Source of the DNA: Dillenia suffruticosa
Lineage: Eukaryota; Streptophyta; Magnoliopsida; Dilleniales; Dilleniaceae
Assembly (NCBI GenBank): GCA_033439265.1
Contig: JAVTVX010000001.1
Coordinates: 15,890,608 to 15,954,607 of the forward strand
Direction of reading: 5' to 3'
Length of the DNA stretch: 64,000 nucleotides
The position numbers were made by a program, and so were the translations under genes. Within the stretch, counting starts at the first letter, position 1; the number at the start of each line of letters is the position of its first letter. The notes under the pieces were generated by a model. That model was not told where the DNA came from, searched no databases, and saw only the letters and a program-made list of their open reading frames with translations. Positions 39,001 through 50,980 of the stretch are shown here, one piece after another.

Positions 39001-41064
39001 TCAATCCCTCAACGGTGGTGTCGACAACATAAGCCAAATAAGCCGCACTACCATGGCGTACCAAGTTTTTGGCCTTCATAACAGATATAATATAGCGGGA
39101 CAATATTCGTCTCTTGCCCCGGAATACTAATGGTGGCTGCCCGGACCTCCGAAACTTAACCTCTTTCATGAAACAATCCACAGAAGTCCAGTGTAAACTC
39201 AGCCAATCCATCCCTAGGATGGTATCAAAATCCGTGATAGGGAGCGGAATTAGATCTGCCTCTAATATCGCCTCCCCAATACTGACCTTACAGCCCCTAT
39301 AGATTGTATCTCAAATGATATACTTGTCAATAGGAGTGACTACCATAATTTCTTCATCAAGTGGCGAGAGAGGTTTATCAGAATGGCGAGTTAACATATC
39401 GCTCACATATGAAAAATTCGACCCGATATCTATAAGAATACGGGCGTTGATACCAAATATCCGCACGGTACCTAAAGATAGGAAAAAGATTAAAAATATT
39501 TAAAATGCGAAGAAAAGTAGACATATTTATATATATATCAAACCAGTTAAGTTTTTAAAAGTTTAATTAGTCAAAACTGTACATCGATATCATGATATAC
39601 AAAAAACTCATACAGAATTACAACAAAAGTACTACACTGAGGGATCTGCGGGAGGATTACCCATAATAAAATCAGAGTTTGCCTGTGCGTCCTCCTACGT
39701 CATCGCAAACACACGAGCCTGGGCCCTAGGCTGCTGTCGCGACTGTCCTGTCATTGTATTACTCCTGGCTGTAGTCTGAGAAGCTGTAAGAGCTGAGTGC
39801 GCAGGTGCCCCCTGCTGGCCTGTGCCAGAAGTACTAGTACGACTCTGCAAAGTCGATCCTCATCGACCTAAATCTGGGCAGACACTCCTAACGTGATATT
39901 GCTTCCTACACTGGAAGCAAATAACTGGTACTCTACATGCCCCAAAGGCATGGTAGCTGTCGCATCTACGGTAGAAAGACTGTCTCTATATAGTAGACTG
40001 TGTAAAGACACTAGGGGCTGGTGCCCCAAAACCCTGTGGTCGAGGCCCCTGTTCCGATCCTACTGGTCTGAAGCTAGAAGAACCTCCAGGACATCCAAGA
40101 CCTCTACCTCTCTTCGAAGACTATCCACCATGTGACCCAGTCTTCCTCTTCTGGTGACTCTCCCTCTGTCGAGCGTCAGCTCGAACGATCTCCTCCTCCC
40201 GATATGTTGAATCAATCACCTTTGATAGTATAAAAGAGGGAGTCACCGTCATATACTTCCTGATACTCAATTGGATGCCATTTTCAAACTTGAATCTCAT
40301 CTAAACGGGTGTAGCCATGTCGGGGACGAACACTGCTAGTCGTCTGAGCTCAGTCTCGTACTCTTAAACTGATCTCGTCCCCTGGCGTAAGTGTAGGAAC
40401 TCCGTCCTCATTCGGTCCTGTTGGAACGGGGTGAAGTAGTTGCGATCGAACTCTCGTAGAAAGTCCTCCGACCGCAGGGTCTGTGTAACACTGTCACGGA
40501 TAGCCTCCCACCACGAGAGGGCATCTCTGTCGAGGAGTCTCTCAGCAACTCTCAATTTGAGCTCCTCTAACAACCACAAATCCGTAAAGATCTTACGAGT
40601 CCTGTTGATCCAGTGCTTCGCCGCTACGGCATCACTGAATCCTGAAAAGTCTATGCATCCGAGCTGCCGAGACTCTTTCACCAACTGAGTGAGCTCGTGG
40701 ATGCACCTCAAAGTAGTCGACGTCTCATCGGTCGGAGTAGAAATAGAAGGATCGACCATCGAAAGAGGAATCGGTGCCGTAGGTGTAGGTACAGCCGCAA
40801 GTGCGGTCGCTGGAGTCTGTAGTGGAGGTGGTGATATCTACGCCCCATATCTACTATACCACTTCTGCGACTGCCTCAAGGCATCGAGTGGTGGTGGAGG
40901 AATCTCGACTGTACCAGCCGGTAGAGGTGCTGGGGTGGCACTGGAGAAGGTGCGTGAGTAGAAGAAACACCATCCGGTACTCGTGGAGCCTCAAGTCCCC
41001 TAGAAGCCTCAGGTACTGAGGGACTCTCCGGTGGTGTACCGCGCCTACCACGTCTAAGTGGCAT
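36083..41064 (-). other. gag-pol region of element B
   Basis: Order in the minus direction: gag from about 41064 (MPLRRGRRGTPPES) through a capsid-like part (40364-40759) and a zinc-knuckle-like trace near 39900; protease about 39500-39200; reverse transcriptase about 39000-38200 ([20 protein letters not shown]); RNase H about 37965-37700 ([11 protein letters not shown]); integrase 37203-36613 (VIADRLTKSAHFIAI, SAYHPQIDGQSERTIQ-type motif); and a C-terminal part ending near 36083. It is fossil coding sequence with several breaks. Confidence 0.85.
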
Positions 41065-41366
41065 AATTTTGCAAAGAAAGTACCATTTCATTAGATATAA
41101 GCAAGAATTAGGGTTAGTTACCAGGTAACTAACCCCCTAAAAATAGAATTCGAGTTATGAATGAAGGTATTCAAATACAGAATCATGGAATGTATGTCTC
41201 GTATATCGTACCCTTTACAATAAATGATCTTATATGCCTATGACTGTATACAAGACTTTAAATGACTGTATGAAACTCTCTAATACATTGAAGACTTTTA
41301 AACGTATTTGAGAAGACTTTTACTGTTATCTTTTCTCTAACCTAGACACTCTCATACCAATAGAAC

Positions 41367-44236
41367 TGTCACACCCCGAACCAGAGTCGTGAACAGTCGC
41401 CTGTTGCCCTGAATGCCGGCTGTATTTTTACAGAAAATAAGACAGAATCTCCCCATAAATCGAAGGTCTTCCATGTATAAGTAAACATGTTTAAACTTAT
41501 AAAATTTAAAATCATCTTGTAAATAAAATAAAATGGTCATCCCGGCCTCACAATAACCCACCAACCACAGCAGACATCCAGAACAACGCCAGACTAAGTA
41601 AATTACCAACAATTCTAGCCACAGACCTCTACTGTCATGCCCAACTAGAGTATGAGCAGCCGCCACTGAGCGGACCTAAGTTTTATACAATTTATAACCA
41701 ATTTTTCCAAATTAACATTCAAACACTACAATTTACCTCAATATAAATGAAATATGAGAGTTTCGTAATTTAATGTACATAAATTATATAGTCAATCCCA
41801 AATAAATATACGGTCAACTACGGACCTCAAGGTCAAGACCTCACAGGATTGAAAATAAAGTGCGGAGCTCATATCTTAACTTAATTTAAATCTCATCATC
41901 GAAAAATACTCAAATCCGCCAACAAGCTACCAATTCTTCAAGAGCCGAAATGTTACTCTAGCACAATAATCCTGTCTGAGGAGAGAAAGAAGATGGGTGA
42001 GTATCAAGGAAGATACCCAGTGAGTAAGGAGATTAATCTCAAGTACTCATAATGTAGGTGAATATTAGAGTGTCAAATAATATCATTTATAACAAATAAT
42101 TCAAATTTTTGCAGTAAATCATGATATGTTCGCTAAAATGAAATCATTTAATCATTTACACGTTAACTTACATGTATGCATCAATTTAAAATCAAGTAGA
42201 TCATAGAGCAATTCGAAAGGATTCTGACAAAGGTTAACCATGACCAAGAACAAGCGCATCGGAGGTTTTATTATGTAAAGAGTTTTCAAAAATAGCTCTC
42301 TGCCCTGACGTTGGCAATGAGTTCGCTGGGACTAGCTCATCATCGTGTATAGGATCCCGCCCGGTGCTAGACGGTGACGTCACACACGTTCTCCCCCTTA
42401 CGTGGGTTCAACAGGCCGCGCCAATAGCCATTAGACTTATGACGTTTGCGGATACCTTTTGCAGAAGCGTATCTGGGCAACCCGGTACCTCTACAAACGT
42501 CTTTCGTAGCTATGAAATTTATCAAATAATGTCATATCATCATATCATCTCAAATTAGTAGGCATCCAACCCATATAGCCAAATCATCTCATCATATCCT
42601 CAAAACAATTCAAATCCGTGTGCCAATATATTTCATCGAAATCATTTAAATTCAACGAACAAATGCAATAGTAGAATAGAAAACATTCCATTTCTCAAAT
42701 CATGGCACAATTTCATTTCATTTCAAACATGGATGTATAATCGTAAAAATATAAGTACGATACTCCAATAATCAGAAAACAGATTTGAATTTCAATTCTA
42801 TACGTCGAGACAATGCATATAAAAAAAACATGTTTTATTAAAAATATGATAAAATCAGGTTTCACTATTTCATACAAGAGATTAGGGTCCCACTCACATT
42901 TAGGGTGGGTGGTCACTCCCTATTTTCAAAACAAATCCAATCTGACTACTCGAGTCTCCAAAAAATTTTCCCTAATCAAATCATCACAATTTAATATCAA
43001 ATCAAGCCTAACAAGGGATTTTCCTTTTTTCTTTCCAATTTAATACAATCTTAATTTACCCAATCTGCTTTCTAGATTTTCGTTTTATCAATTTCGAATC
43101 ATTTGGTTCACCAATGATTAAATTTTCAATATTTCTAATTTTTTTTTCTAATTTTCCTCGAATTTAACATATTTCAGAACATATATATAGTTTCCGATTC
43201 TAATTTCAACATAAATTCGATAAAATTTATTTCAAACGTTTAAGTGATTATATTTCTCTCTCACCTAGAGTTTCGCAAATCTTAGACCTAGCTTTCGTTT
43301 ACCCGTCGAATTGGTTTAAAACATGTAATATTTTCAAATTTGAACAATATTAGCAACTAACTCAAATTCTAAATACCAAACCCTAGGACTACAACCAATA
43401 TAGCCGTTACCTGCAGTGAAGAAGCCGCGACCTAGGGTTTCTACGGGGACTGCAGGTGAGCTCTAGAAGGAGACGGCTGGTCGTAGGCTCGTGGGCCATT
43501 GTAGGCTCGTAGGCTGGTGTGCTCGCTGGCTGGTGGGCTGGTCTGCAGTTGTGCGCCCGCGGGAGGTAGTGTGCTGTGGCACGCTCGCACTCATGCGGGA
43601 GAGATCGCATAGGGGCGCGCTCGGCTCGCAGAAAGGCGGAGCAGCGGCGGCGCTCGCGGGAGGAAGGCGAGGAGGAGGAGTGGCGGAGGGGTGGTGGATT
43701 CGTGCAAATCCGAAGAGCGAGAGAGAGAAAACAGAAAAAGAAAGAGAGAGTGAGAGAGAAACCGAGAAATGGAATAGCGAGAGGGAGAGTGAGAGAGAGA
43801 GAGGGGAGAGAGGGGGGTCAGTGGCGATGGCGGAAAGGGAGCAGCGGAGGGGTCGATAACAATGGAGGGCGAGGTGGAAGAGGAAACGACGGAGAGAGAA
43901 TCGGGAGAGAGAGAGGAAGAGAGAAGAAGAATTAGGGCTTTAAGCCCTAATTCGTTTTTTTTTTTGTTATTAATATTATATATTTTTTATTTAGATAAAT
44001 AGATTTATAAATAAATAATTGAGCAAATAATTAGATTAATAAATGAAAAAATATATTCTTCACATTATGAATTGGAATACGGATACTTTGAATATATATA
44101 AAAAAATTTAATTAAAAACCTCAAAATCGAAAATCAATAAAATTAAAATTTATCTCTACATACATAAACTAAGGAATATTTTATTTAATTTAAGAATGGG
44201 AGTACACAAGTACGGCACCACAGAATCGGCGTTACA
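41367..44236 (-). repeat. Element B 5' LTR
   Basis: It begins TGTCACACCCCGAACC and ends CGGCGTTACA on the plus strand, and is followed by the GTTAC duplication. Confidence 0.9.
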
Positions 44237-44249
44237 GTTACGCTGGCTG

Positions 44250-45330
44250 ACCAGGGAGTAGGAGGATTGTCTTCAGAGGAGGGAGTCATCGAAGGTGGGT
44301 GCCTGACCTATATGCGTAGGATCACCCTATTCACTTGATCCCCAGTAGATCTCAAGCCACATTGCCTGCTCATCTCATCTCCCCGTTTCTCTCCCTGTAG
44401 TTCTCGGTGAGAGTTACCTTGACGGTGATCATGGATAAACCTATGGAGTTTACCATCTTGGACTAGCATTTCGAGCTCATCATTTAATTTTGGACAGTAA
44501 TCTATTAGGTGACCATAATCTCAATGGAAATGACAGTACGGCGTTCGGTCGTTCCTAGAGTCATCACCTGGAAAGCGTTTTAACCACTTGACATATGGCT
44601 TGTTTCTTTTTTGCAGTAGGATCTGACTCGATGTTTCATTTAGAAGTGTATAGTGATTGAACTTACGATGACGCGGGAGCGCTAGTCAGTCCTTATGGGG
44701 GAGTGTTGTCGAGGAGAGTGTCTACATTCATTCCTGCTGGGTTTACTTCGACGCCTATCAAATGCTTCCGCTTCCTCAGTGGCTATGCACTTCTTGACAT
44801 GCGAGTAGAACTCCTGTATTGTGGCTGAGGTTTTTTTTATTGAGAGGCTGCAATCTAGTTAGCAGTGCCACCAAAGCAATAGATTGGTCCAAGCTCGAAA
44901 CTCTCATCGTCCCTTTGTTGTAGTCAAAGGATGGAAATAGATTTCCTCTTGGCCTTATAACTGATCACGAAGTAGGCCTTAAATTGCTCCCTTAACTAGG
45001 AGAAACGCGTGATACTAAACGTCAGTAGGAAGTTGAACCGTGTCAGACCATTCCTCTTCAGAGTCATGGGGAAGTGCTTGCACATGGTGGCGTCAGACAT
45101 GTCTACTGAGATCATCACCATTATGAAATGGGAGGCGTGATCTTAGGGATCAGTCGTACCACCATACCTTTCTTTGGGGAAAGGAGCACATTTCTTGACA
45201 TTGGTTCTGTAGAAATCTTCGAGTCAAAAGGCAAAACATTGGCAGTGTATTGAATGACCTCATTTCATCTGGTGTTGGCACGTCTCAATTTGGTAGCCAC
45301 AAGATCCTCCACATGATTCCTTAAATCGTT
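44250..45330 (-). other. gag relic of element A
   Basis: The minus strand shows MCKHFPMTLKRNGLTRFN and GHLIDYCPKLNDELEMLVQD, typical of plant Ty3-gypsy gag (capsid core and the linker after the zinc knuckle). It continues to the primer-site-like motif beside the LTR at 45767. Fossil. Confidence 0.75.
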
Positions 45331-45766
45331 CGAATCGTGCTAAGAGGTTGTCGAAAGTTCTCGGTTCCCTCAGGGGTTGAAGCCTATGTAAGCATGATTG
45401 CTCCAATCTCTGGGGAGAGGTTAATCTTTCTTACCGGCAGGCATGATTTATATCTTCCAATTATCTGCTCATATCTTAAAGTTTTGATTCGAGTCTCTCC
45501 ATTTGGGAGCAGTGAGCTCTGTTGGGAGAGGCTGGAATAGGGATTGGAATCGGCTGGTTTTGTTGTTGTGCGACTTGCAGTCAGGTCTCTCCTTGAGGAG
45601 GTGGTCTCATTGGTTGAGTTTGGGCGACGAGAGCATCTATTGGGTCAATTGGGGCTGTCAGCTGAACGAGGTCCATCGGGGTAGACATCCGCCCATCCAC
45701 CACAGACAATGGGATAGGGTACAAAATGAGTATCTTCCTAACCTATTCCCACAGACAATGCCAATT

Positions 45767-46612
45767 TGTTGGAGATGAGTTTAGTCTACATAGATAATTG
45801 CTTCGTAGACCTGAGGGAGGAATCGAAGCAAGAGAGTTTCTTGTTCGTTCTGGAGAATTAAACCTATAAAAGATCGCCGGGGGTAGCTCTGACAGAAAAG
45901 ACTCCAACGCTCAAACCAAAAGGAGCGATGAATAAAAGAGAATCAAGCTAAGGAGAGCTGTGTGTTATCCCTATGTAGTTTTGTGTGTTTGTTGGTATGT
46001 TTGTTGGTATAGAGCTTTATAACCTACATAGTAGGTTATCTCTGTATAGTATATATATCGTGACTGTTGGGTGGGTTCCGTATGCCTTTAGAGGTACAGA
46101 AAGCCTAATTTCTTGGTAGGGAGATTGATGAGAATCTTCCAAAATTATAGGGATGAAGTCAAAAATTCAAAAGAATTTAAAAAGGTTTAAAAACCTTTTG
46201 ATTAAGGAAAACTCAAGTAGTTATGGAGATTCCCTACCTTATTGGGGGCGATTACCGAGATCAATTTTCTTTATGAGAGAAACTTCCCTGAGTTTGGGGG
46301 AGATTTATATTCGGTGTGGAGAGATTCAAATTTGTTAAAAATTTCTTTCTTTACTTAAATTGTAGTTATCACGTAACAGAGATACTTGTGTATAATGAGA
46401 TATATCCACCAACGGGGTAGGATAACTGAGAGGTATAGGAGATTGAGGACTGGGGTGATCCAGAGAGCCGAAAGTCATAAATTAGTGTTCAGCTAAGAAA
46501 GTATTCAATCGAGAAACTAAGAGGGCCAAGAGCGTATTCGATTGTTCATGGACTTGATATACACGGACAATTTTGTCCTTACTGTAATGGGTCGTCGGAC
46601 ATTGTACGATCA
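45767..46612 (-). repeat. Element A LTR (right on the plus strand)
   Basis: It begins TGTTGGAGATGAGTTTAG and ends ACGATCA, about 846 bp, collinear with 28181-29012. Confidence 0.85.
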
Positions 46613-46617
46613 AAAGG

Positions 46618-47217
46618 CATATTTATCTATAAAATAAGTTAAAAATTGATATTATATAAATAATCTCATTGTAAATTTTATTTAATTTTAATTAAATTTA
46701 ATCTCAATTTTTGAAAAAATATCTCGTAGTATCTCTAGAGTTGGCAATCGATCTTTCTAAATCGAACTTTATAAAATTCGGGCCAAGCCCGTTAAAAATT
46801 TTATGGGCTTGAGCTCGAACCCGAGCCCGATTCAAGAAAACTCGAACAATCAAGATTCAAGTTTGGCCCAAGATATTTAAGAGGCCCTAGGGCCCATTTC
46901 GAATTAGACTCGAGCTCATTTTAAGCCCAAAAAACCTAGAGAGAGTAAGAGAGAGAAAGAGAGAGAGAGAGAGAGAGGGTAGGTGAAAGGTCGCTTCTAT
47001 ACAAAAAAATGAAAGACATGATTCATGAATGCATCCACTTCTCTCCTCATTATAAATAAAAAAAAAAACAAATATTTAATTTTAAACAACCGAGCCCACG
47101 TTGTTCCGGCACGTAATTAAAACAACCCTAAATAATGGGCAGGTCTAGCTCCGGTTGGTCCTGCCCAATTGCTGGTCCTAAGTACCTCTGAATATTAGTA
47201 AAATTTGACATTAAATA
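46618..47217. repeat. Repeat X, copy 2, right-hand pieces, interrupted by MITE Y2
   Basis: Segments 46618-46736 and 47181-47217 continue the X sequence whose left part is at 28154-28180. Removing element A and MITE Y2 leaves a sequence collinear with X1 (13624-13802), including CATATTTATCTATAAAAT and TATTAGTAAAATTTGACATT. Confidence 0.75.
46737..47180. mobile_element. hAT-type MITE Y, copy 2
   Basis: The ends are AGAGTTGGCAATCG and CCCAATTGCTGGTCCTA, which are inverted to each other (the latter reverse-complemented starts TAGGACCAGCAATTG). Flanking AGTATCTCT (46728-46736) and AGTACCTCT (47181-47189) is an 8-9 bp target duplication with one mismatch, the size expected for hAT transposition. 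The internal part is GAGCTCG- and GCCCG-rich and non-coding. Confidence 0.8.
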
Positions 47218-47406
47218 GACCCATTTGATAATTGGATTGCGGACGATGAACCTGTGATTGGATCCCAAGATGTCACCACCACATGGATGGACTTCGACAT
47301 GAAAGATATGACTAGTATCGATGGGAATGGGGACCCTAATGAGCAAGACCATCTTGCTTTATTCCAAAGGAATGATTATAACGGATCGTACTCTCATATG
47401 ATGTAG
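47218..47406 (+). pseudogene. C-terminal exon of a hAT-derived gene, copy B
   Basis: This is an open 62-codon frame to TAG (DPFDNWIADDEPVIGSQDVT, then TTWMDFDMKDMTSID and, after a short stretch, QDHLALFQRN ...SHMM). It matches the region around and beyond the stop of the hAT-derived gene at 25228-25353, but without that stop. Directly upstream is repeat X2, so no gene body is attached. It is either the original C-terminus of the gene, cut off by the insertions at 25.35-47.2 kb, or the end of a lost paralogue. Confidence 0.75.
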
Positions 47407-50400
47407 CTGCTCTTTTTTTTTTTTTTTTTGGTTGCTCCAGGTTGCTTCAGATGGAAGAGTACAGTTTATAGGTGTTGAAGGGGTACAGACCCGCATCATT
47501 GATTTTGGAGTACAGACAATGAATAGAAGGTGAAAATTATGGAGATGTCCAAGAAGATCTGCATCATAACTGACGCTGCTCCATATTGTCTCCATTTGTA
47601 GAAATGGCAAAATTGTATAGACCTTAGCTCGTATATGGAATGCTAGTTGATTTAACTGTTAATATGCGTTGCAGCAATTCATGTCTGTTTGATTATTCCT
47701 CTTCTTCTCCTGCACCCATTGCTTGCAGCTTGTTTGTCTGTAATAGGAGTGCAGCTCGTTGGTGCTGGCGCTCCCATCGGCTATGCTATGTAACTAAAGT
47801 TGTTTCTCACCATCTCAACAATTCTCTCACTGATCAAACCGAGTGCCTGAGAAAAGCTGTGGTTTGCCTAGGATCATCTGAAATTTCCGTTGTACTTGTA
47901 ACCATATTACATGTTGAACGGCCAAGTTCTCTCCCAGAGTCTTCTGTCAATCTCTCCCAGAGTCTTCTGTATCTCTTATTCTTTGGTTTTTTTTTTTGTT
48001 TATTTTAACACTAATTTCTGGAGAATTTTTGCTTTATTTCCTTTATTTGCTCCCATTAAAGGTTCTTTTGCATTAGTTGGCATCATGCAGCCTTAGAGCC
48101 TCACTTCTTTGTGTACTTTTTTAGATTCTATACGAAACTGCGCCCTTCTGCATCTGTCCTTCCGGATACGTTCAGCTTGTGTTAGCTGGCACTAGACCTT
48201 ATACGATTTTTTTTCTTTCTTTTTTTGGCCCCGGGGGGGGGGGGCGGCACTAAGATTGATGTTGTTTTCACTTGTATCATTCGCGATCTTGATGACATTT
48301 ATAATAATCTTTCACTCTCTTAGGTTCGGAAATTTTGAGATCTAAATGATAGGAGAGTCTAAATCTGATGCTCTCAGCCTCTCACCATTTGTTTTTTTCC
48401 CAAGGATCTCTCTCTCTCTCTCTCTCTCTTCCCCCCCCCCCCCCCAAAAAAAAACACACACACACACTTCCCATTACTCATTTAGACTTTTTCACGACAC
48501 ACACACCACTCTTCTTCTTTGTGTTTCTCCTTCGACAATTGAGTTTCAATTTTTTTTTTTAATTTCTTTTAAACTTTCGTCTTTTGATCAGAAAATAATA
48601 ATGTATTATTTGACAAAATGGAGGTCAAGTTTTATCTCTCTCAACTACAAAATGACAACTTTGGTTTGGTTTTTCTTTTTCCTTTTTTTTTTTCTTCACT
48701 TTTTGCATCTTCAAATAATGATGAAAGCTACTTGTCCAATACAAAACTCCTTAAATGTAACCACGTCGTTCCATTTTATCCTACTCAAAACACTTCTCGA
48801 CTTGCATCAAACAAGCAGAACAAAAAAAGGAACTTAAAAGGAATGAACGAAAATTTAGAAAAGAAGAAAGCAAGAAGAAATATTTTAAAAAAAAAATATT
48901 CTCAAATGACAGTCTAGTGGTACAAATTTCCTTCAATTCAAAATTTATAGATTTTCCATGAAAGTAAAAATCTGACATAATTGTTCAAACAAAGTGAAAT
49001 GTGCTAGGAAGACTAGAGAACTTAATGATGACATAGGTTGATATATGTAACCTTATTTGATTATTTGACATAGAAACATATTTTTTTTTTATAAAAAAAA
49101 GGTCTAATACATTAATCTTAAAAAAAAAAAAGACTAATGCGAAAAATAATCTAAAGAATTTCCAAAATTGTTAATAGAAGATAGACATGAAAATTAAACA
49201 ATTATAAATGAATATATACAAGAATTGATTTATATGAATAAAAAACACAACATTGCAATTGTTCTGATGGGTACCCTAATATTCTCTCAAGATTTGTAGC
49301 CCAAAATTTAGAAAATAGAATTTCATTTTGTAGGCAATGAGAAGTTGTTGAATTAACAAAACAAGCAAATATAAAAGGATCAAACACAACTTGCGGGGCA
49401 TATCAATGGAAAAAGAAATTGCATGTGCAAGGTAAGGTTCCCCCGCAAACCATTAGATTTTCAATATAATTTATATTTTTCGATGGTAATGCCATTTATT
49501 TAACACAGCAGAAGAGTTTTTGGATATATTTCATATCATAAAAATGCATGAAAAATATAATTTCTAGAATAAGAATGAGTCACATGAATCATCCAAATCT
49601 ATCTTATTATCAAAGCTAATGGACCTTTCCCCAGCTAGGTCTTCTTGTCCAAATAGATGCAAGATATATTGAGCGAAAGCATCAAAGAAGCAACTCAGCT
49701 CCAACATGAGATAGCAGAGATTCCAAAGTAGTTTATTTCATTCCTTGTTTTTCATCTGGAAGATGAGTTGAATAAGCTGATGGGAAACCCTCGTATGGAT
49801 CATCAAAAGTCGCGTGATTGCAAGGACGTGAAAATACAATCTGCATTTCAAGAAGTTTATCATTTCATTTTCCAGAATTCTACAAAACTGAACATGGGGG
49901 CAGAGAGAGCATAGTTTCGGACTGCAAGCAGACTTGAGCATTCTTAATTGCATAAACTTGCCCCAATCTTATGATCAAGCTGAGCATGGATTGATAGGTC
50001 ACATGATCCTCTTCTATTCGTGTAAAGCAACTGCTCAACAAGGAACTAAAAAATACGTGTTGGATGGTACTAGAATGCTACAATTTTGTGTATTTGTACA
50101 ACATTCCGGTAATAATTTCTTTTAACTAGTGTCGCCTTGTTCAGCTAATAAAAATTGTTGAGGTGATATCAACAGAAAGGACCAAATCCCTTGGTACCAG
50201 GGTTGGGGGTGTTTATAGGTATGGGAAGAGACACTTCCATTGTATAACTCACCATTGAACTGAACAGCAATGAATTGTACCCTCTGTACTTCAGATCTGT
50301 CCCTTCCTGGCCCAAATCCGCCCTTTGCAAGCTCCAACCCCATTGGATCTGTTCCTTGTCAACCTAGACAAGGTAGTTTCGTTCTTTTTCTCTTCCTCTC

Positions 50401-50980
50401 TCTCTCGATCTCTGTCTCCCCCCGTCGATCCAGATCATAGATTTCCCCGTTACTCCTCTCTTGCCATATTGTTTTCTCACCTTACGCCTTGCGAAGCTGT
50501 CCATCTACCTATCTCGTTACACCCCTCTCTCAGCCCCCTCTGCATACCCCTTTCACCCTTCTAACTGCTTTCAGCCGAAGCCGACGCCGAAGCCTCCAAA
50601 TCCCTCTGCCTGCGGCTGAAGCTCCCGAAGCCTCCAAAATCGAAGCCTCCCGTGCTTCCTTCACAGATCTCTCCAACCCCTCAACCCAAGTCTGAGAAAC
50701 ACTTTTTATTATTATTGTGATTACTAATATTATTATTAATAGCATTAATAATTACTGCTATCCATTGTTATCATTATTGTTTTATCAATATTACTATTAT
50801 TAACCTTATTAGTTTGGTTCATTTTATTATTACCTACTATTAATATTGTTAGTAGTAATATCATTGATATTAGTATTATTACGATTATTAGATATACATA
50901 TTTTATGATATATATCACTTATCTCCTCTATTTATTTATTTATCTACCTATTTAGCTATTATTACTTATTTTGGGCTTTG
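47407..50980. other. Intergenic region between the repeat nest and the LINE
   Basis: No supported gene. Contents: poly-T at about 47412-47430; a short uninterrupted frame near 47430-47520 (VASDGRVQFIGVEGVQTRII) of unknown origin; a stretch at 48060-48170 resembling 11655-11755; a T/C/G homopolymer block at 48210-48245; CT then C15-A9 at 48405-48454; AT-rich DNA to about 50100; a pyrimidine-rich stretch at 50365-50560; and low-complexity ATT-rich DNA at 50705-50940. The pyrimidine-rich part may belong to the leader of the LINE. Confidence 0.5.
48405..48454. repeat. CT run followed by C15-A9
   Basis: (CT)n from about 48405 to 48429, then fifteen C (48431-48445), nine A (48446-48454), then a short CA run. 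Confidence 0.9.

Larger units (their letters stand above)
33140..44236 (-). mobile_element. Fossil Ty3-gypsy retrotransposon B, Tekay/Del-like, nested in element A
   Basis: The element is 11,097 bp with long LTRs at 33140-36034 and 41367-44236 (about 2.9 kb each, near 88% identical over the part compared). It is flanked by a perfect 5-bp duplication GTTAC (33135-33139 and 44237-44241). On the minus strand a primer-site-like TTGGTATGAG lies next to the 5' LTR (41351-41360) and a purine tract (TTTTTAGGGGGTTAG) next to the 3' LTR. The order gag, protease, RT, RNase H, integrase, C-terminal WELEEAIRR region fits the Del/Tekay chromovirus group. It is broken in several places but all major parts are recognisable. 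It is younger than element A by LTR comparison and by nesting. Confidence 0.9.
28181..46612 (-). mobile_element. Fossil Ty3-gypsy LTR retrotransposon A, Tat/Retand-like, split by element B
   Basis: The LTRs are 28181-29012 and 45767-46612 (TGTTGGAG ... CA), about 83% identical over the part compared, which implies great age. Flanks GATGG (28176-28180) and AAAGG (46613-46617) are an imperfect 5-bp duplication; copy X1 at 13624-13802 shows the empty site. Next to the right LTR is a primer-site-like TTGGCATTGTCTGTGGGAA (minus strand), close to the motif usual in plant Tat/Athila elements. Recognisable parts on the minus strand are gag (about 44250-45330) and a protease trace (32583-32821). A plus-strand ORF relic (29180-31500) and a 55-bp tandem array also lie inside. 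Antisense ORFs and 3' tandem arrays are known for Retand-type elements. It is broken many times. Confidence 0.75.

Noticed and set aside
47430-47520. Short open frame VASDGRVQFIGVEGVQTRII
   Set aside because: It looks protein-like, but it is too short and I recognise no family; it is recorded only under the intergenic region.
48346-48837. 163-aa plus-strand ORF
   Set aside because: It is made of microsatellite and homopolymer sequence with no domain and no conserved start.
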